A stretch of DNA of 33,079 nucleotides from Coxiella endosymbiont of Ornithodoros maritimus. GTDB lineage: Bacteria; Pseudomonadota; Gammaproteobacteria; Coxiellales; Coxiellaceae. The notes under the pieces are model-generated. The model ran no database searches. It was not told the DNA's origin and saw only the letters and a list, made by a program, of their open reading frames with translations. Both the position numbers and the translations under genes were made by a program. The stretch lies in NCBI RefSeq assembly GCF_907164965.1, contig NZ_CAJRAM010000034.1, forward strand, positions 1-33,079. Reading direction: 5' to 3'. Shown here one piece after another: positions 17,246 to 27,094 of the stretch (the first letter of the stretch is position 1; every line of letters begins with the position of its first letter).

Positions 17246-18352
17246 ATGAAGAAAAAAAAAATTGATTTATGCCTAGTTATTCCTGATATGGGAGGGGGAG
17301 GAACTCAAAGGGTGCTAATGAATCTTGTAAAACATTGGCTGAATCAAGGTAAAAAAATTTGTGTTATAACATTTTTTAACAAAAAATCTGATTTTTTCGA
17401 ATTACCGATTGCTATCTCTCGAAAAAGTATTAATTTACCTGATGAATCAAAAAATTTAATAATCGCTATTTGGAATAATTTACGTAGGGTAAAGGCCTTG
17501 AGATCGGTGATTAAAGCTTATCAGCCAAAGCTTGTTTTAAGTTTTCTTGTGACCAGCAATGTGTTAACGATTCTGGCTACTTTTTTTATGCGAATTCCTG
17601 TTATTGTTTCCGAGAGAAGTGATCCCACAAAGGATTCGCTGGGAAGTATTTGGGATAAACTTAGACATCTGCTTTATCGCTATGCTGATATTGTTACCGC
17701 TAATAGTCATGATGCGATTGTAGCATTAGAAAAATTTATTGATCCTGGAAAATTAAAATATGTACCGAACCCTATTTGTATTGAAGAGCCGTTCCGACCT
17801 TTAACTTATAGTTTTCCTGCTATATTGGCTGTTGGAAGGTTAAGTTATGAAAAGGGGCATGATATCCTCTTGCTTGCATTTTCAAAATTCATTCATCACT
17901 TTCTGCAATGGCGTTTAATTATTGTTGGTGATGGAGAACTGCGTAATAAATTGAAACAGTTTGCAGTAAGCTTAAATATAGATAAGGATATTATTTGGGG
18001 TGGGATGCAATTAGATATTTTTTCTTATTACAATGCGGCTACTATTTTTGTTATGCCCTCACGATATGAGGGAACGCCAAATGCTCTATTGGAAGCTATG
18101 AGTTGCGGGTTGCCAGCTATTGTGAGCAACGCTTCTTCGGGAATCTTGCATTTTGTCAAAAATGAAGAAACAGGATTAGTAGTACCTGTGGAAGACGTTG
18201 AAGCGTTGTATCTCGCTTTTTGTCGTTTAGGAAACGATGAATTGTTTCGCAAACGTCTTGGAGAAAAAGCCCGACAAAAAATTACAGGGGAAACTCAATG
18301 CTCTTATGAACTTTGGGATAATGTGCTTCATCTAATGAATATTAGGTTATAA
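17246..18352 (+). CDS. GT4-family glycosyltransferase
   Basis: This retaining GT-B glycosyltransferase of 368 residues would transfer a sugar from a nucleotide sugar to the growing lipid-linked O-antigen unit at the inner membrane. The N-terminal domain opens with VIPDMGGGGTQRVLMNLVKH, the glycine-rich acceptor loop. The C-terminal domain begins around ILAVGRLSYEKGHDILLLAF, and the donor-binding EX7E motif is EGTPNALLE near residue 275. The frame is intact. It begins right after the inverted-repeat element, and the ATG is preceded by an AT-rich stretch with no clear Shine-Dalgarno site. Donor and acceptor sugars cannot be told from sequence. Confidence 0.9.
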   Translation: MKKKKIDLCLVIPDMGGGGTQRVLMNLVKHWLNQGKKICVITFFNKKSDFFELPIAISRKSINLPDESKNLIIAIWNNLRRVKALRSVIKAYQPKLVLSFLVTSNVLTILATFFMRIPVIVSERSDPTKDSLGSIWDKLRHLLYRYADIVTANSHDAIVALEKFIDPGKLKYVPNPICIEEPFRPLTYSFPAILAVGRLSYEKGHDILLLAFSKFIHHFLQWRLIIVGDGELRNKLKQFAVSLNIDKDIIWGGMQLDIFSYYNAATIFVMPSRYEGTPNALLEAMSCGLPAIVSNASSGILHFVKNEETGLVVPVEDVEALYLAFCRLGNDELFRKRLGEKARQKITGETQCSYELWDNVLHLMNIRL

Positions 18353-18448
18353 CGCGATATTGCTGATTAAATAAAAATTAATAAATTGTAGGGTATTCTC
18401 GTATATGTTGTCGACAAAACAAAAAGTTAATATAAATGAATAAAATTT

Positions 18449-19279
18449 ATGGGGTTAGAAAATCTAGAAGCTTTATAAACTCATTTTAAATTTGGTAAAA
18501 ATTGGTCTAATTTTTCATCTCTTATTAATGAAGTTAGAATTAATGTTACCGAGGATTCGATTGTCAATCTGCTGGAAGGTGGAAATTTTTCCGGAAAAAC
18601 TTTTTTGGATATCGGTTGTGATTTAGGATTATTTTCTTTAGTGGCTTTGCTTTTAAAGACAGATGCTCTTATTGTAACAGATGTCGATCCCGAGAGTGTT
18701 TTGATGATTAATAAATTGTTAAATAAATATTCCCCGTCATCTAATTTTCTTTTAAGACAGTTAGCGTTTTTGATTTAGATCGGGCAATCGATGGTCAGTT
18801 TGATTTGGTTTACTCCTGTGGTGTTACATCATACTGGGAATATGTACAAAGCTATTCAGAAAACGGAAGCTATGTTCAAATCAAATGGTAGACTTGTCAT
18901 TTCTTTATATAGAAAGACAAAGTGATGCGAATTTTGGAAAATGCAAAAAGCTCTATATAGTAAAGTGCCCGCGATTATCCAGGCTTGTATACGTTATACT
19001 TATATTATTTTTCTATTGCTCGATCATTGGATAAAAGGAAATAACCCCTTTAAATTTATCAAAAACTATAAGATTTTTCGGGGTATGTTCTTTATTCACG
19101 ATATGCATGATTGGTTAGGTGGCTATCCTTATAAATCTATCACTCTGCAGGCAATGAAAGAGTTTTCTAATTCTATTGGGTTTTATGTTGAGAAACAAAA
19201 GATCCAAGGCCATAAAATTTCTTCCGCTATTTTTGGAAGTGCTTGTGATGAATATGTGCTTAAAAATTTTAAAACGTGA
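18449..19279 (+). pseudogene. second class I SAM-dependent methyltransferase, disrupted
   Basis: The stitched product has the SAM-binding core: GKTFLDIGCDLGLFSLVAL, then IVTDVDPESVLMINKLL, then FDLVYS and LHHTGNMYKAI. Its intact C-terminal part is open to 19279 (DWLGGYPYKSITLQAM, then FGSACDEYVL). Lesions are a TAA ten codons after the ATG, a frameshift around 18755-18780 (LLRQ to VFDLDR), a shift around 18820-18830 at the expected VYSWGVLHHT, and a TGA near 18920. It is not a copy of the relic at 13166; the motifs differ. It likely once methylated a sugar. Its 3' end overlaps the start of the next glycosyltransferase gene by 32 bases. Confidence 0.8.
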
Positions 19280-20534
19280 TTTAAGTATTGTTGTTGCCAT
19301 AAACGCTTTAGACGTTGGTGGCGCGGAGAAGCATTTATTGCGTGTGTTACCTTCTTTAAAAAAGCGGGGCTATAACATCATTTTATATCTTACTAACCAT
19401 CGAGGTGTAATGTTCGAGGAAATGTTAGCAGCCGGCATTCCGATTATTACTCCTCCTTTCTGTGAATTTTTAATTAAATTAGGCTTATTAGGAAAGCTTT
19501 TTATTTATTCATTGTCGATAATAAGATTATATTTTCTTATATTAAAACGAAACCCGTCAATTCTTCATTTTTTTCTGCCAGGAACTTATGTACTTGGGGG
19601 GATTAGTGGCCTTTTGGCTCGTGCCCGCTGTATGGTGATGAGTCGTCGTGTCACTAATGAATATCAAAAAACGCATCCCATTGTTGCAAAAATAGAACCC
19701 CTATTGCATAAACATATGAAGGTAGTGTTGGCAACCTCATCGCGTGTTGGCGCCAATCTTTTAGAGGAGGGTGTTCCTCCTAATAAATTGGGATTAATCT
19801 ATAACGGTGTTGAAGTTGAGAAATATAATATTCATTATAATAAGCCTGCAATTAAACACTCTCTTTGTTTAAATGACGATACGTTTATCATTATTATCCT
19901 AGCGAATTTATACAAAAGGAAAGGACATAAAGATTTGTTCTATGCGTTATCTTCTATAAAAGAAAAAATGTCCGAAAATTGGAAATTATTGTGCATTGGT
20001 AGAGACGGAGGAGAAAGAAATACACTAGAAAATTTACGTTACAGTTTGGGCTTACGAGAATATATTATTTTTTTAGGTCAACAACATGACATCCCCCAAT
20101 TATTATCAATTGCTGACATGGGCGTTCTGAGCTCTCATGAAGAAGGTTTTTCCAATGCACTGCTTGAATGTATGGCGGCCGGCTTGCCGATGGTGGTCAC
20201 CGACGTTGGAGGAAATGCAGAAGCTGTCATTGATAAACAATGTGGATTCGTCGTGCCGCCTAAACAACCAGAGCAATTAGCAGAAGCTTTATTGATGCTC
20301 GCTTTAGATAAAGAAAGGCGCAATAAATATGGAAACGCAGCAAAAGAGCGTGTTAAAAAGTATTTTAGTTTAGAGTCTTGTGTTTTGCGTTATGATCAAT
20401 TTTATGAGGCTATGCTGGCCTCTGAATGGGAGCGAGCCATTAATATTGTTAAGCCACCCTCTTGGCAGGACGACGACAAAAAAAATACTGCGGAAGGGAA
20501 GGCTTGCACTAATTTTTCACTTTCGGGTAAATAA
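19248..20534 (+). CDS. GT4-family glycosyltransferase
   Basis: A GT-B glycosyltransferase of 428 residues from the ATG at 19248. I prefer this to the upstream in-frame ATG at 19176 because GGAAG lies 8 bases before it and the conserved fold starts soon after (LSIVVAINALDVGGAEKHLL). The C-terminal domain starts around IIILANLYKRKGHKDLFYAL, and the donor EX7E motif is EEGFSNALLE near residue 297, followed by VVTDVGGNAEAV. The gene overlaps the methyltransferase relic by 32 bases. It is frame-intact and four bases before the amidotransferase, so both are probably cotranscribed. The sugar is unknown. Confidence 0.9.
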   Translation: MNMCLKILKRDLSIVVAINALDVGGAEKHLLRVLPSLKKRGYNIILYLTNHRGVMFEEMLAAGIPIITPPFCEFLIKLGLLGKLFIYSLSIIRLYFLILKRNPSILHFFLPGTYVLGGISGLLARARCMVMSRRVTNEYQKTHPIVAKIEPLLHKHMKVVLATSSRVGANLLEEGVPPNKLGLIYNGVEVEKYNIHYNKPAIKHSLCLNDDTFIIIILANLYKRKGHKDLFYALSSIKEKMSENWKLLCIGRDGGERNTLENLRYSLGLREYIIFLGQQHDIPQLLSIADMGVLSSHEEGFSNALLECMAAGLPMVVTDVGGNAEAVIDKQCGFVVPPKQPEQLAEALLMLALDKERRNKYGNAAKERVKKYFSLESCVLRYDQFYEAMLASEWERAINIVKPPSWQDDDKKNTAEGKACTNFSLSGK

Positions 20535-20538
20535 AGTA

Positions 20539-22452
20539 ATGTGCGGAATTACTGGATTTTGGGATTTTCGTCAGTCTTGGAAAAAAGAGCAATACCAAAA
20601 AGTTGCTGCTAAGATGGCGAATCAAATTATTTCTCGAGGCCCAGACTCATCAGGCGTTTGGTGCGACGAAAAAACGGGACTGGCTTTTGGGCACCGACGG
20701 TTAGCCGTTATTGATCTTTCGATAGCAGGGCATCAACCCATGTTATCGCGTTCAAGAAATACCGTCATTATTTACAATGGTGAGATTTATAACGCTCCCT
20801 TTATTCGTCAAGAATTAGAAAATGCAGGTATCTATTGTTTTGGGCATTCAGACACTGAGGTGCTTCTCGAAGCCTGTGAATTATGGGGTGTTAAATCTGC
20901 AGTAAAAAAAATGAATGGAATGTTCGCCTTTGCTTATTGGAACAAGCTTGAAAAAAAGCTGTATCTTGCTCGCGATCGTTTAGGAATTAAGCCGTTATTC
21001 TGGAGCTTAAAAAATAACATTTTTTATTTTTCTTCGCAATTAAAAGCACTCACCGCGCATCCAGTTTGGAATGTTCAAATCGACCGGACGGCTTTAACCT
21101 CCTACTTTCGATTTAATTATATCCCCGCGCCATTATCAATTTACAATGGCGTTTATAAACTAAAACCAGGCATAATACTTGCCATCGACCACAATCAAAA
21201 AATTATTGAAGAAACGTTCTGGTCGTTAGAAACAGTTTGTCAAAAGAATATTAATAAGAAAAAAATTGACGACAACGAAGTACTAGAAGAGACGGAAACT
21301 CTATTGCGTGACGCTGTTAAATGTCGTATGTACTCGGATGTTCCAGTAGGTGCCTTTTTATCTGGCGGTATTGATAGTTCTACAGTCGTTGCTTTGACGC
21401 AGGCTCAAAGTACAAATCAAATTAAAACTTTTTCTGTCGGATTTTATGAAAAAGAATACAATGAGGCCTCTTATGCGAAAGAAGTTGCCCAACATTTAAA
21501 AACCGATCATCACGAATTATATTTGCATGTGGATGAAGCTGCTCGATTGATTCCTCAAATTCCGGAGTGGTATGACGAGCCATTTGCAGATTCATCCCAA
21601 ATACCCACTTATCTTGTTTCTCAATTAGCAAGGCAGCACGTAACGGTAAGTTTATCAGGCGATGGGGGCGATGAATTATTTGCCGGTTATAATCGCTATC
21701 TTTTAGCCGAAAATCTATGGTCCAAATTAGTTCGCTTTCCGCTGTGGATGAGACAGTCGGCTAGTAAAATGATTAATTGCTTCAGCCCTTCAGCGTGGGA
21801 TAAATTTGTAAATGTGATACCACGGAAGTTACGTCCATCCTCTGTGGGGGATAAGGCGTATAAGTTAGCCGCACTATTAATCCAATCATCGGAGGATTTA
21901 TATAAAGGAGTTGTTAGCCTTTGGGAAAGACCGGCTGAATTAGTGATTGATGGTTCCGATATTTCCTTATGGCCAGAGCTATTGCCGGATTTAAATTTTA
22001 TGGAACAAATGCAGTATATTGATACCCTCAGCTACTTACCTGATGATATTTTAACAAAAGTAGACCGTGCTAGCATGGCTGTTGGCTTAGAAGCAAGAAT
22101 CCCTTTGCTAGACTATCGATTAGTGGAATATATTTGGTCTTTACCCATGCGATTTAAATTGCAACGGGGTGAAACTAAATGGTTATTGCGACGTGTATTA
22201 GGGAAATACCTCCCAGAGAAATTGTTTACTCGTCCCAAAATGGGCTTTGGGGTGCCGATTGATCATTGGTTACGTGGCCAATTGAGAGAATGGGCAGAGG
22301 ATTTATTATCCATTTCTAAACTAGAAAAAGATGGTTTACTGCATTCCTCATTATTTCGTCAACGTTGGAAGGAACATCTTTCTGGAAAAAGAAATTGGCA
22401 ATATTCACTTTGGAGCGTGCTTATGTTCCAATTGTGGCGTGAGCGCTGGTGA
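20539..22452 (+). CDS. asparagine-synthetase-like glutamine amidotransferase (intact copy)
   Basis: The protein reads MCGITGFWDF, so Cys2 becomes the N-terminal glutaminase nucleophile after Met removal. For this reason I take ATG 20539 and not the upstream ATG at 20380. It has GHRRLAVIDLSIAGHQPM, then NGEIYNAPFIR, the ATP pyrophosphatase loop SGGIDSSTVV near residue 275, and SGDGGDELFAGYNRYL. The 637 residues match AsnB-type enzymes. In O-antigen loci such proteins are thought to turn a sugar carboxylate into an amide, which fits the uronic-acid genes here, but plain asparagine synthesis cannot be excluded. It lies between two glycosyltransferases with 4- and 6-base gaps. Confidence 0.88.
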   Translation: MCGITGFWDFRQSWKKEQYQKVAAKMANQIISRGPDSSGVWCDEKTGLAFGHRRLAVIDLSIAGHQPMLSRSRNTVIIYNGEIYNAPFIRQELENAGIYCFGHSDTEVLLEACELWGVKSAVKKMNGMFAFAYWNKLEKKLYLARDRLGIKPLFWSLKNNIFYFSSQLKALTAHPVWNVQIDRTALTSYFRFNYIPAPLSIYNGVYKLKPGIILAIDHNQKIIEETFWSLETVCQKNINKKKIDDNEVLEETETLLRDAVKCRMYSDVPVGAFLSGGIDSSTVVALTQAQSTNQIKTFSVGFYEKEYNEASYAKEVAQHLKTDHHELYLHVDEAARLIPQIPEWYDEPFADSSQIPTYLVSQLARQHVTVSLSGDGGDELFAGYNRYLLAENLWSKLVRFPLWMRQSASKMINCFSPSAWDKFVNVIPRKLRPSSVGDKAYKLAALLIQSSEDLYKGVVSLWERPAELVIDGSDISLWPELLPDLNFMEQMQYIDTLSYLPDDILTKVDRASMAVGLEARIPLLDYRLVEYIWSLPMRFKLQRGETKWLLRRVLGKYLPEKLFTRPKMGFGVPIDHWLRGQLREWAEDLLSISKLEKDGLLHSSLFRQRWKEHLSGKRNWQYSLWSVLMFQLWRERW

Positions 22453-22458
22453 TAAATA

Positions 22459-23592
22459 ATGAAAAAAAAATTATTGATTGTTATCAACAATGCAAAGTTT
22501 TTTTTATCCCACCGATTGTCTTTAGCAAAAGCAGCAAAAGTTGCTAATTATGATGTTCATGTAGCAACTCCGGTTTCTCCGTTGATTGAAAAAATCAAGG
22601 AAAAGGGCTTTTCCTATCATTCCATTCAGATAGATCAATGTGGTTTTAATCCTTTTAAAGATATTTTTGCCTTGTTTTCCTTATGGAAATTATATCGTCG
22701 TTTGCAACCTGACATTGTTCATCATCTGGCCATTAAACCAGTGTTATATGGAGGTATCGCAGCCCGTTTAGCTGGCGTTCCCGCTGTTGTTAATACGCTG
22801 ACAGGACTTGGGTTTATATTCATTGCGCAATCTTGCTATATAAGAATTTTGCGCTTTATTTTGCAACAGGGTTATAAATTCGTTTTTCAACATAAAAATA
22901 CCTGTGTCATTTTTCAAAATAAGGATGATCAAACTCAATTTCTTCAGACGAAACTTTTAGATCCAAATAACAGTGTTTTAATTCCAGGGTCAGGTGTTTC
23001 TATGAGTGCTTTTTATCCAATGGAAGAAACGTCGGGGGTTCCTCGAGTGATTTTAGCTTCTCGATTGTTATGGGACAAAGGCGTGGGAGAGTTTGTTGAA
23101 GCGGCAAAAATATTAAAGCAGAAAAAAATAGATGCCTGTTTTATTTTGGTGGGAGGAATTGATTCAGAAAATCCGGCTGCTATTAATCAAAAACAATTAG
23201 AACATTGGGAACGTGAAGGCTTAATTAAATGGTGGGGAGAGAGTACGGAGATGCTGGCTATTATGCATCGAGCCCATATTGTCTGTTTGCCTTCTTATCG
23301 CGAAGGATTGCCACGTGTTTTGGTAGAAGCGGCGGCGAGTGGCCGAGCCATTGTTACAACAGATGTACCTGGTTGTCGTGACGTTGTGTGCGATGGAGAA
23401 AATGGATTGCTTGTGTCCGTTAAAAATAGCGAAGAATTAGCATCAGCTATTGAGATTCTTATCCAAAATCCGGAGCTTCGAAAAGAAATGGGTCGTCGTG
23501 GGCGTGCAAGGGTAGAGTTCAAATATGAGTTAGACAAAATTAATTTTCAAACAATGATGGTTTATGAAACCCTTCTTAAGAAAATTTCTTAA
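22459..23592 (+). CDS. GT4-family glycosyltransferase
   Basis: A 377-residue GT-B glycosyltransferase. The N-terminal domain reads LLIVINNAKFFLSHRLSLA and HHLAIKPVLYGGIAARLAGV, features of the GT4 group in O-antigen loci that often add the first or second amino sugar. The C-terminal part starts at VILASRLLWDKGVGEFVEAA; the donor site is REGLPRVLVEAAASG near residue 280, followed by VTTDVPGCRDVV. The ATG comes 6 bases after the amidotransferase stop, so the genes are coupled. The frame is clean. The donor is not known. Confidence 0.9.
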   Translation: MKKKLLIVINNAKFFLSHRLSLAKAAKVANYDVHVATPVSPLIEKIKEKGFSYHSIQIDQCGFNPFKDIFALFSLWKLYRRLQPDIVHHLAIKPVLYGGIAARLAGVPAVVNTLTGLGFIFIAQSCYIRILRFILQQGYKFVFQHKNTCVIFQNKDDQTQFLQTKLLDPNNSVLIPGSGVSMSAFYPMEETSGVPRVILASRLLWDKGVGEFVEAAKILKQKKIDACFILVGGIDSENPAAINQKQLEHWEREGLIKWWGESTEMLAIMHRAHIVCLPSYREGLPRVLVEAAASGRAIVTTDVPGCRDVVCDGENGLLVSVKNSEELASAIEILIQNPELRKEMGRRGRARVEFKYELDKINFQTMMVYETLLKKIS

Positions 23593-23716
23593 TTTAAGTG
23601 AAAAAAATTGAGTTCATTAATTGCAAGGAAAATTTTTTTGAAAGACGGTATTTACCTTTTAATAAAATTTTAAATCAATCAACCTATATATTGGTAATGA
23701 ACTTTACAATGGTGTC

Positions 23717-23741
23717 CAGGGTTAATTGATGACACGCCCTA
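23717..23741. repeat. solo copy of the element's outer end
   Basis: These 25 bases match the outer end of the right arm at 17212-17236 with two substitutions (CAGGGTTAATTGATGACACG then CCCTA). No partner arm is visible nearby, so it is a solo end or the remains of a deleted copy. It lies in the 224-bp gap between a glycosyltransferase and the epimerase relic. Confidence 0.7.
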
Positions 23742-23763
23742 GTACTTCATCAAGTAAGTTTAT

Positions 23764-23781
23764 CCTGAGCTGGTCGAAGGG
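23764..23781. repeat. short repeat of the CCTGAGCnnGTCGAAGGG type
   Basis: CCTGAGCTGGTCGAAGGG matches a short intergenic repeat that I know from many bacterial genomes (CCTGAGC-ntn-GTCGAAGGG). It begins 22 bases after the solo element end, so both may belong to one mosaic repeat. Its role is unknown. Confidence 0.5.
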
Positions 23782-23816
23782 CTTGGAATGATAGCATTTT
23801 GAAAATTTAAGTAATT

Positions 23817-24915
23817 ATGAAAAAAATTGTATCTATTATTGGTACAAGGCCACAATTTATTAAAGTAGCAGCGCTTCTAAGAGAAATTCGCGGCAAATTT
23901 TGCCACATAATTATTCATACTGGACAACATTATGACAATAATATGTCAGATATTTTTTTTTCGTGAGTTAAGTATACCTTATCCGGATTATAACTTAGAA
24001 GTAGGCGCAGGAACGCATGGTGTTCAAACGGGAATGATATTATTACGTTTAGAAACTTTATTACAGAAGTTGCATCCTGGTATGGTGATTACTTATGGAG
24101 ATACAAATTCAACGTTAGCGGCTGCTTTATGTGCTAAGAAACTGCATTTTGCAGTTACTCATGTGGAATCAGGATTAAGATCTTTTGATAAAAAAATGGC
24201 AGAAGAACTTAATCGGGTTTCGGTAGATCATATTTCAGATATATTATGTGCACCAACAGTCACTGCAGTAAATAATTTATTAAAAGAGGGTATCTCTAGT
24301 GAAAAAATTATTCAAACCGGCGATATTATGTATGATATTGCTCTTTTTTATAAGAAAAACTCTGATGAAACTCTTTTAAAGAAAATCGGTGTTCGGAAAA
24401 AGGGCTATATTTTGTTTACTATGCATAGAGCTGAAAATACCAATGTCAATAATTGTTTACGTTCTATCATGGCTGCAATAACTGAAATTGCTAAAGATTT
24501 TTCCGTTGTTTGGCCAATTCACCCTCGTGCAAAAAAAATGCTTCAAGAATCTAATTTATATAAGCGCGTTTCTTGTTTGGTAAACATTATTGATCCTGTA
24601 GGATACAAAGCCATGTTATGACTTGAAAATTCAGCGAAAATTATTATTACTGATTCTGGAGGTGTTCAAAAAGAGGCTTATTTTTATGATGTTCCCTGCC
24701 TTGTTTTACGTGATTCTACGGAATGGGCGGAGTTGATTGACTTCAAATGCAATACGCTCGTTCCTGATCTTACTTCAGAGAAAATTGTTCGAACATTTCA
24801 AAAGGCTTTAAAGAATGATCCATTTAATAACATATCTGAGTTTAGGCCAATGTTTTATGGTGACGGTAATGCTGCCGCAACTATTATCGACAGTATTGAA
24901 AAATTTTTAAAATAG
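23817..24915 (+). pseudogene. UDP-N-acetylglucosamine 2-epimerase (WecB/WbpI-like), disrupted
   Basis: The family inverts C2 of UDP-GlcNAc or of related uronates through a 2-acetamidoglucal intermediate. [20 protein letters not shown] and THTGQHYD-like [12 protein letters not shown] open the protein. Then come YGDTNSTLAAALCAKKL, HVESGLRSFD, MHRAENT and, near the end, TDSGGVQKEAYFYDVPCLVL. The frame breaks in a run of nine T (23953-23961); eight T would read [13 protein letters not shown], the expected sequence. A TGA at 24619-24621 (AML-stop-LEN, probably from CGA) is a second lesion. With the diamino-uronate genes upstream it may have acted as a WbpI, giving a ManNAc3NAcA derivative. That is inference. 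Confidence 0.9.
23953..23961 (+). repeat. T9 homopolymer at the epimerase frameshift
   Basis: Nine consecutive T bases occupy the point where the frame is lost. Removal of one T restores the reading frame, so slippage in this tract could toggle the first part of the gene. The downstream TGA would still truncate the protein. Confidence 0.8.
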
Positions 24916-24925
24916 ATGGAGTATT

Positions 24926-26083
24926 ATGAAAGTAGCTAATTTTATGGATTCCAGTTTGTGGAGCTTGATAAAAAAGGCAATTTAACAGCATCGCCCGAGA
25001 TTTATAATCCAAATAATGCCTATTCTAAGGTGGTACATTTTACGCCGCATTATCAAGATTTGAAATATACTGCTTACTTTAAACAATTTTCGATTCAACT
25101 CTATTCTTATGGAGTGGATACCCTGTGGACTTCAAGAGTTGTTGTGGGTTTCTTTAAGATATTTAAACAATTTTCAAAGAATAAATTTGATATCGTTCGA
25201 GGTAGACAGCCCTATTTGGGCAGCTTATATAGTTTATTAATGGCAAAAATATTTCGGATACCTTTTGTACTTTCTTTAGGTGGGGACAATCGTCTTTGCC
25301 AAGAAAAGAATAAAAAATTCAATTATAATTCTAAATTTATTTCTTATACAATGGAAAAATTTGTGCTTCGATATAGCAATCAAATTATTTGCCCTAATTT
25401 ATTTACTAAACAATATGTGGAAAAACTAATTGGGAAAAAACAATCCGAAAAAAGATGCACCGTTATTCCATGGATTAGCGAGCCAATCCCAGAGAGTGAA
25501 GAAAAAGACTGTATTTGTGAGCGATTTAATATTCCTTCTGATGCAGTTTTAATCCTTATTATTGGATTTTTAAACAGATATAAATATACCGATGTTTTAT
25601 ATAATGTAATTAAAAAATGGAAATCACCTTTGCCCGATAAAAAATTGTATTTGCGTTTTGTGGTGATGGGTCTCTTTATCAAGAGGGGCTACAGGAGTTT
25701 TTAGATAACGAGAATGTTTATTTTTTAGGTTGGCAGGAAAAGGAGATAGTGCATGAACTTATAAAGAGAGCCTATCTTCTTCTTATTCCAATGTCGGGGT
25801 TTGTGTTACTTGAGGCAGCGAGTATCGGGAAGCCGGTTATTACGTCGAAAGTAGAGAGTGCCATACTGAAATGATTGAAGATCATGTGACAGGCTTGTTA
25901 GTTGACCCTCTATCTGTCGAAGAATGGGTGAAGCAAATTAATTTTGCTCTGTTAAACTCTGAAAAGATGACTGCTTATGCTAAATGCTTAGAAAAAGAGT
26001 ATTGGAGTAAATATTCAAGTTTAATAGAAAAACAGCATGAAATTGATTTATACCGCTCATTATATCCGAATCGGAAAAAATAA
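24926..26083 (+). pseudogene. GT4-like glycosyltransferase, disrupted
   Basis: Stitched frames give a GT-B glycosyltransferase: an N-terminal part from MKVANF, then FDIVRGRQPYLGSLYSLLMA and PFVLSLGGDNRL. The C-terminal donor domain (VLILIIGFLNRYKYTDVLYN) ends with LLLIPMSGFVLLEAASIGKP and the final HVTGLLVDPLSVEEWVKQIN. Breaks are near 24945-24955, around 25660 (LRF to GDGSLYQ) and around 25850. The canonical EX7E is damaged: GFVLLEAAS lacks the first half expected for the motif. It stops 4 bases before the stop codon of the minus-strand capI gene. It would have been the last gene of the long operon. Confidence 0.8.
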
Positions 26084-26087
26084 ATTT

Positions 26088-27092
26088 TTAAGAAAAGTAT
26101 TGCAAATACCATTTAACAAAATTTTTAACACCCATTTGTAAAGAAGTTCTTGGCTGATATTGAAAATCATTTTCTAATTGAGAAACATCAGCATATGTTT
26201 CAGGAACATCACCTGGTTGGAGGGGTAGAAAATTTTTAATCGCTTTTTTATTTAACGCCTTTTCCAAAATAGCAATGAAATCCGTCAATAAAATAGGATT
26301 ATTACTACCAATATTATAAATTCGATAAGGCGCCTTACTATTTGCTGGATTAGGTTGATTTGCGGAGCAAGCAGAATTCGGTTCAGGTGGATGATCTAAA
26401 GTCAGTAAAATACCGTCAACGATATCGTCGATATACGTAAAATCACGCGACATTTTGCCATGATTGTAAACATCGATACATTTGTCCGCTAATAAATTAC
26501 GCGTAAATTTAAACAGCGCCATATCCGGTCGCCCCCACGGACCATACACAGTAAAAAATCGCAGACCGGTGCAAGGAAGTTGAAACAAATGCGCATAACT
26601 ATGCGCCATTAATTCGTTGGCTTTTTTTGATGCTGCGTATAAAGCAATAGGGTGGTCCACGTTATCGCTTTCAGAGAAGGGATATTTCTCATTGGCGCCA
26701 TAAACAGAGCTGGAAGAAGCATAAATCAGGTGTTTAATGGATTGGTGCCGACAGCCTTCCAAAATATGCGCGAAACCCACTAAATTTGAATCTACGTAAG
26801 CGTAAGGATTAGTCAGGGAATAACGGACACCAGCTTGTGCCGCTAAATGCACAACAGTATCAAATAAGTGCTGTTGGAATAAATCAGCCATTCCTTGTCG
26901 GTCAGCGAGGTCTAACTTATGAAAACTGAAATGGGGGAATTCTTTCAATTGCGCTAAACGGGCTTCTTTTAAATTAACATCGTAATAATCATTTAAATTA
27001 TCGAGCCCGACGATATGGTCGCCTCGCCCTAATAAACGCTTAATTAAATGAAACCCAATAAAACCTGCACAGCCCGTGACTAACGTTCGCAT
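26088..27092 (-). CDS. capI: UDP-glucuronate 4-epimerase-like SDR (CapI type)
   Basis: An extended short-chain dehydrogenase of 334 residues. It has the NAD motif [10 protein letters not shown], the [13 protein letters not shown] region and the catalytic YAASK (Tyr, Lys). [17 protein letters not shown] is typical of CapI, which interconverts UDP-GlcA and UDP-GalA. Given the TviB-like neighbour it might instead act on UDP-GlcNAcA to give UDP-GalNAcA. I choose ATG at 27092 rather than the GTG at 27107 because GGAG sits 9 bases upstream and the family begins [10 protein letters not shown]. The start lies 3 bases before the tviB stop, so the pair is an operon. Confidence 0.9.
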   Translation of the reverse strand: MRTLVTGCAGFIGFHLIKRLLGRGDHIVGLDNLNDYYDVNLKEARLAQLKEFPHFSFHKLDLADRQGMADLFQQHLFDTVVHLAAQAGVRYSLTNPYAYVDSNLVGFAHILEGCRHQSIKHLIYASSSSVYGANEKYPFSESDNVDHPIALYAASKKANELMAHSYAHLFQLPCTGLRFFTVYGPWGRPDMALFKFTRNLLADKCIDVYNHGKMSRDFTYIDDIVDGILLTLDHPPEPNSACSANQPNPANSKAPYRIYNIGSNNPILLTDFIAILEKALNKKAIKNFLPLQPGDVPETYADVSQLENDFQYQPRTSLQMGVKNFVKWYLQYFS

Positions 27093-27094
27093 TT

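Noticed and set aside
19176-19247. Longer start for the glycosyltransferase at 19248
   Set aside because: These codons lie inside the methyltransferase relic in another frame and add nothing to the GT-B fold; a GGAAG site fits ATG 19248.
20380-20538. Longer start for the intact amidotransferase
   Set aside because: The family needs Cys right after the initiator Met; MCGITGF at 20539 gives this, and the longer version overlaps the preceding gene by 155 bases.
8890-26083. Stop-codon reassignment or programmed frameshifting as explanation for the broken genes
   Set aside because: All three stop codons and both insertions and deletions are involved, while many neighbours are intact with normal codons. 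Decay explains it better.
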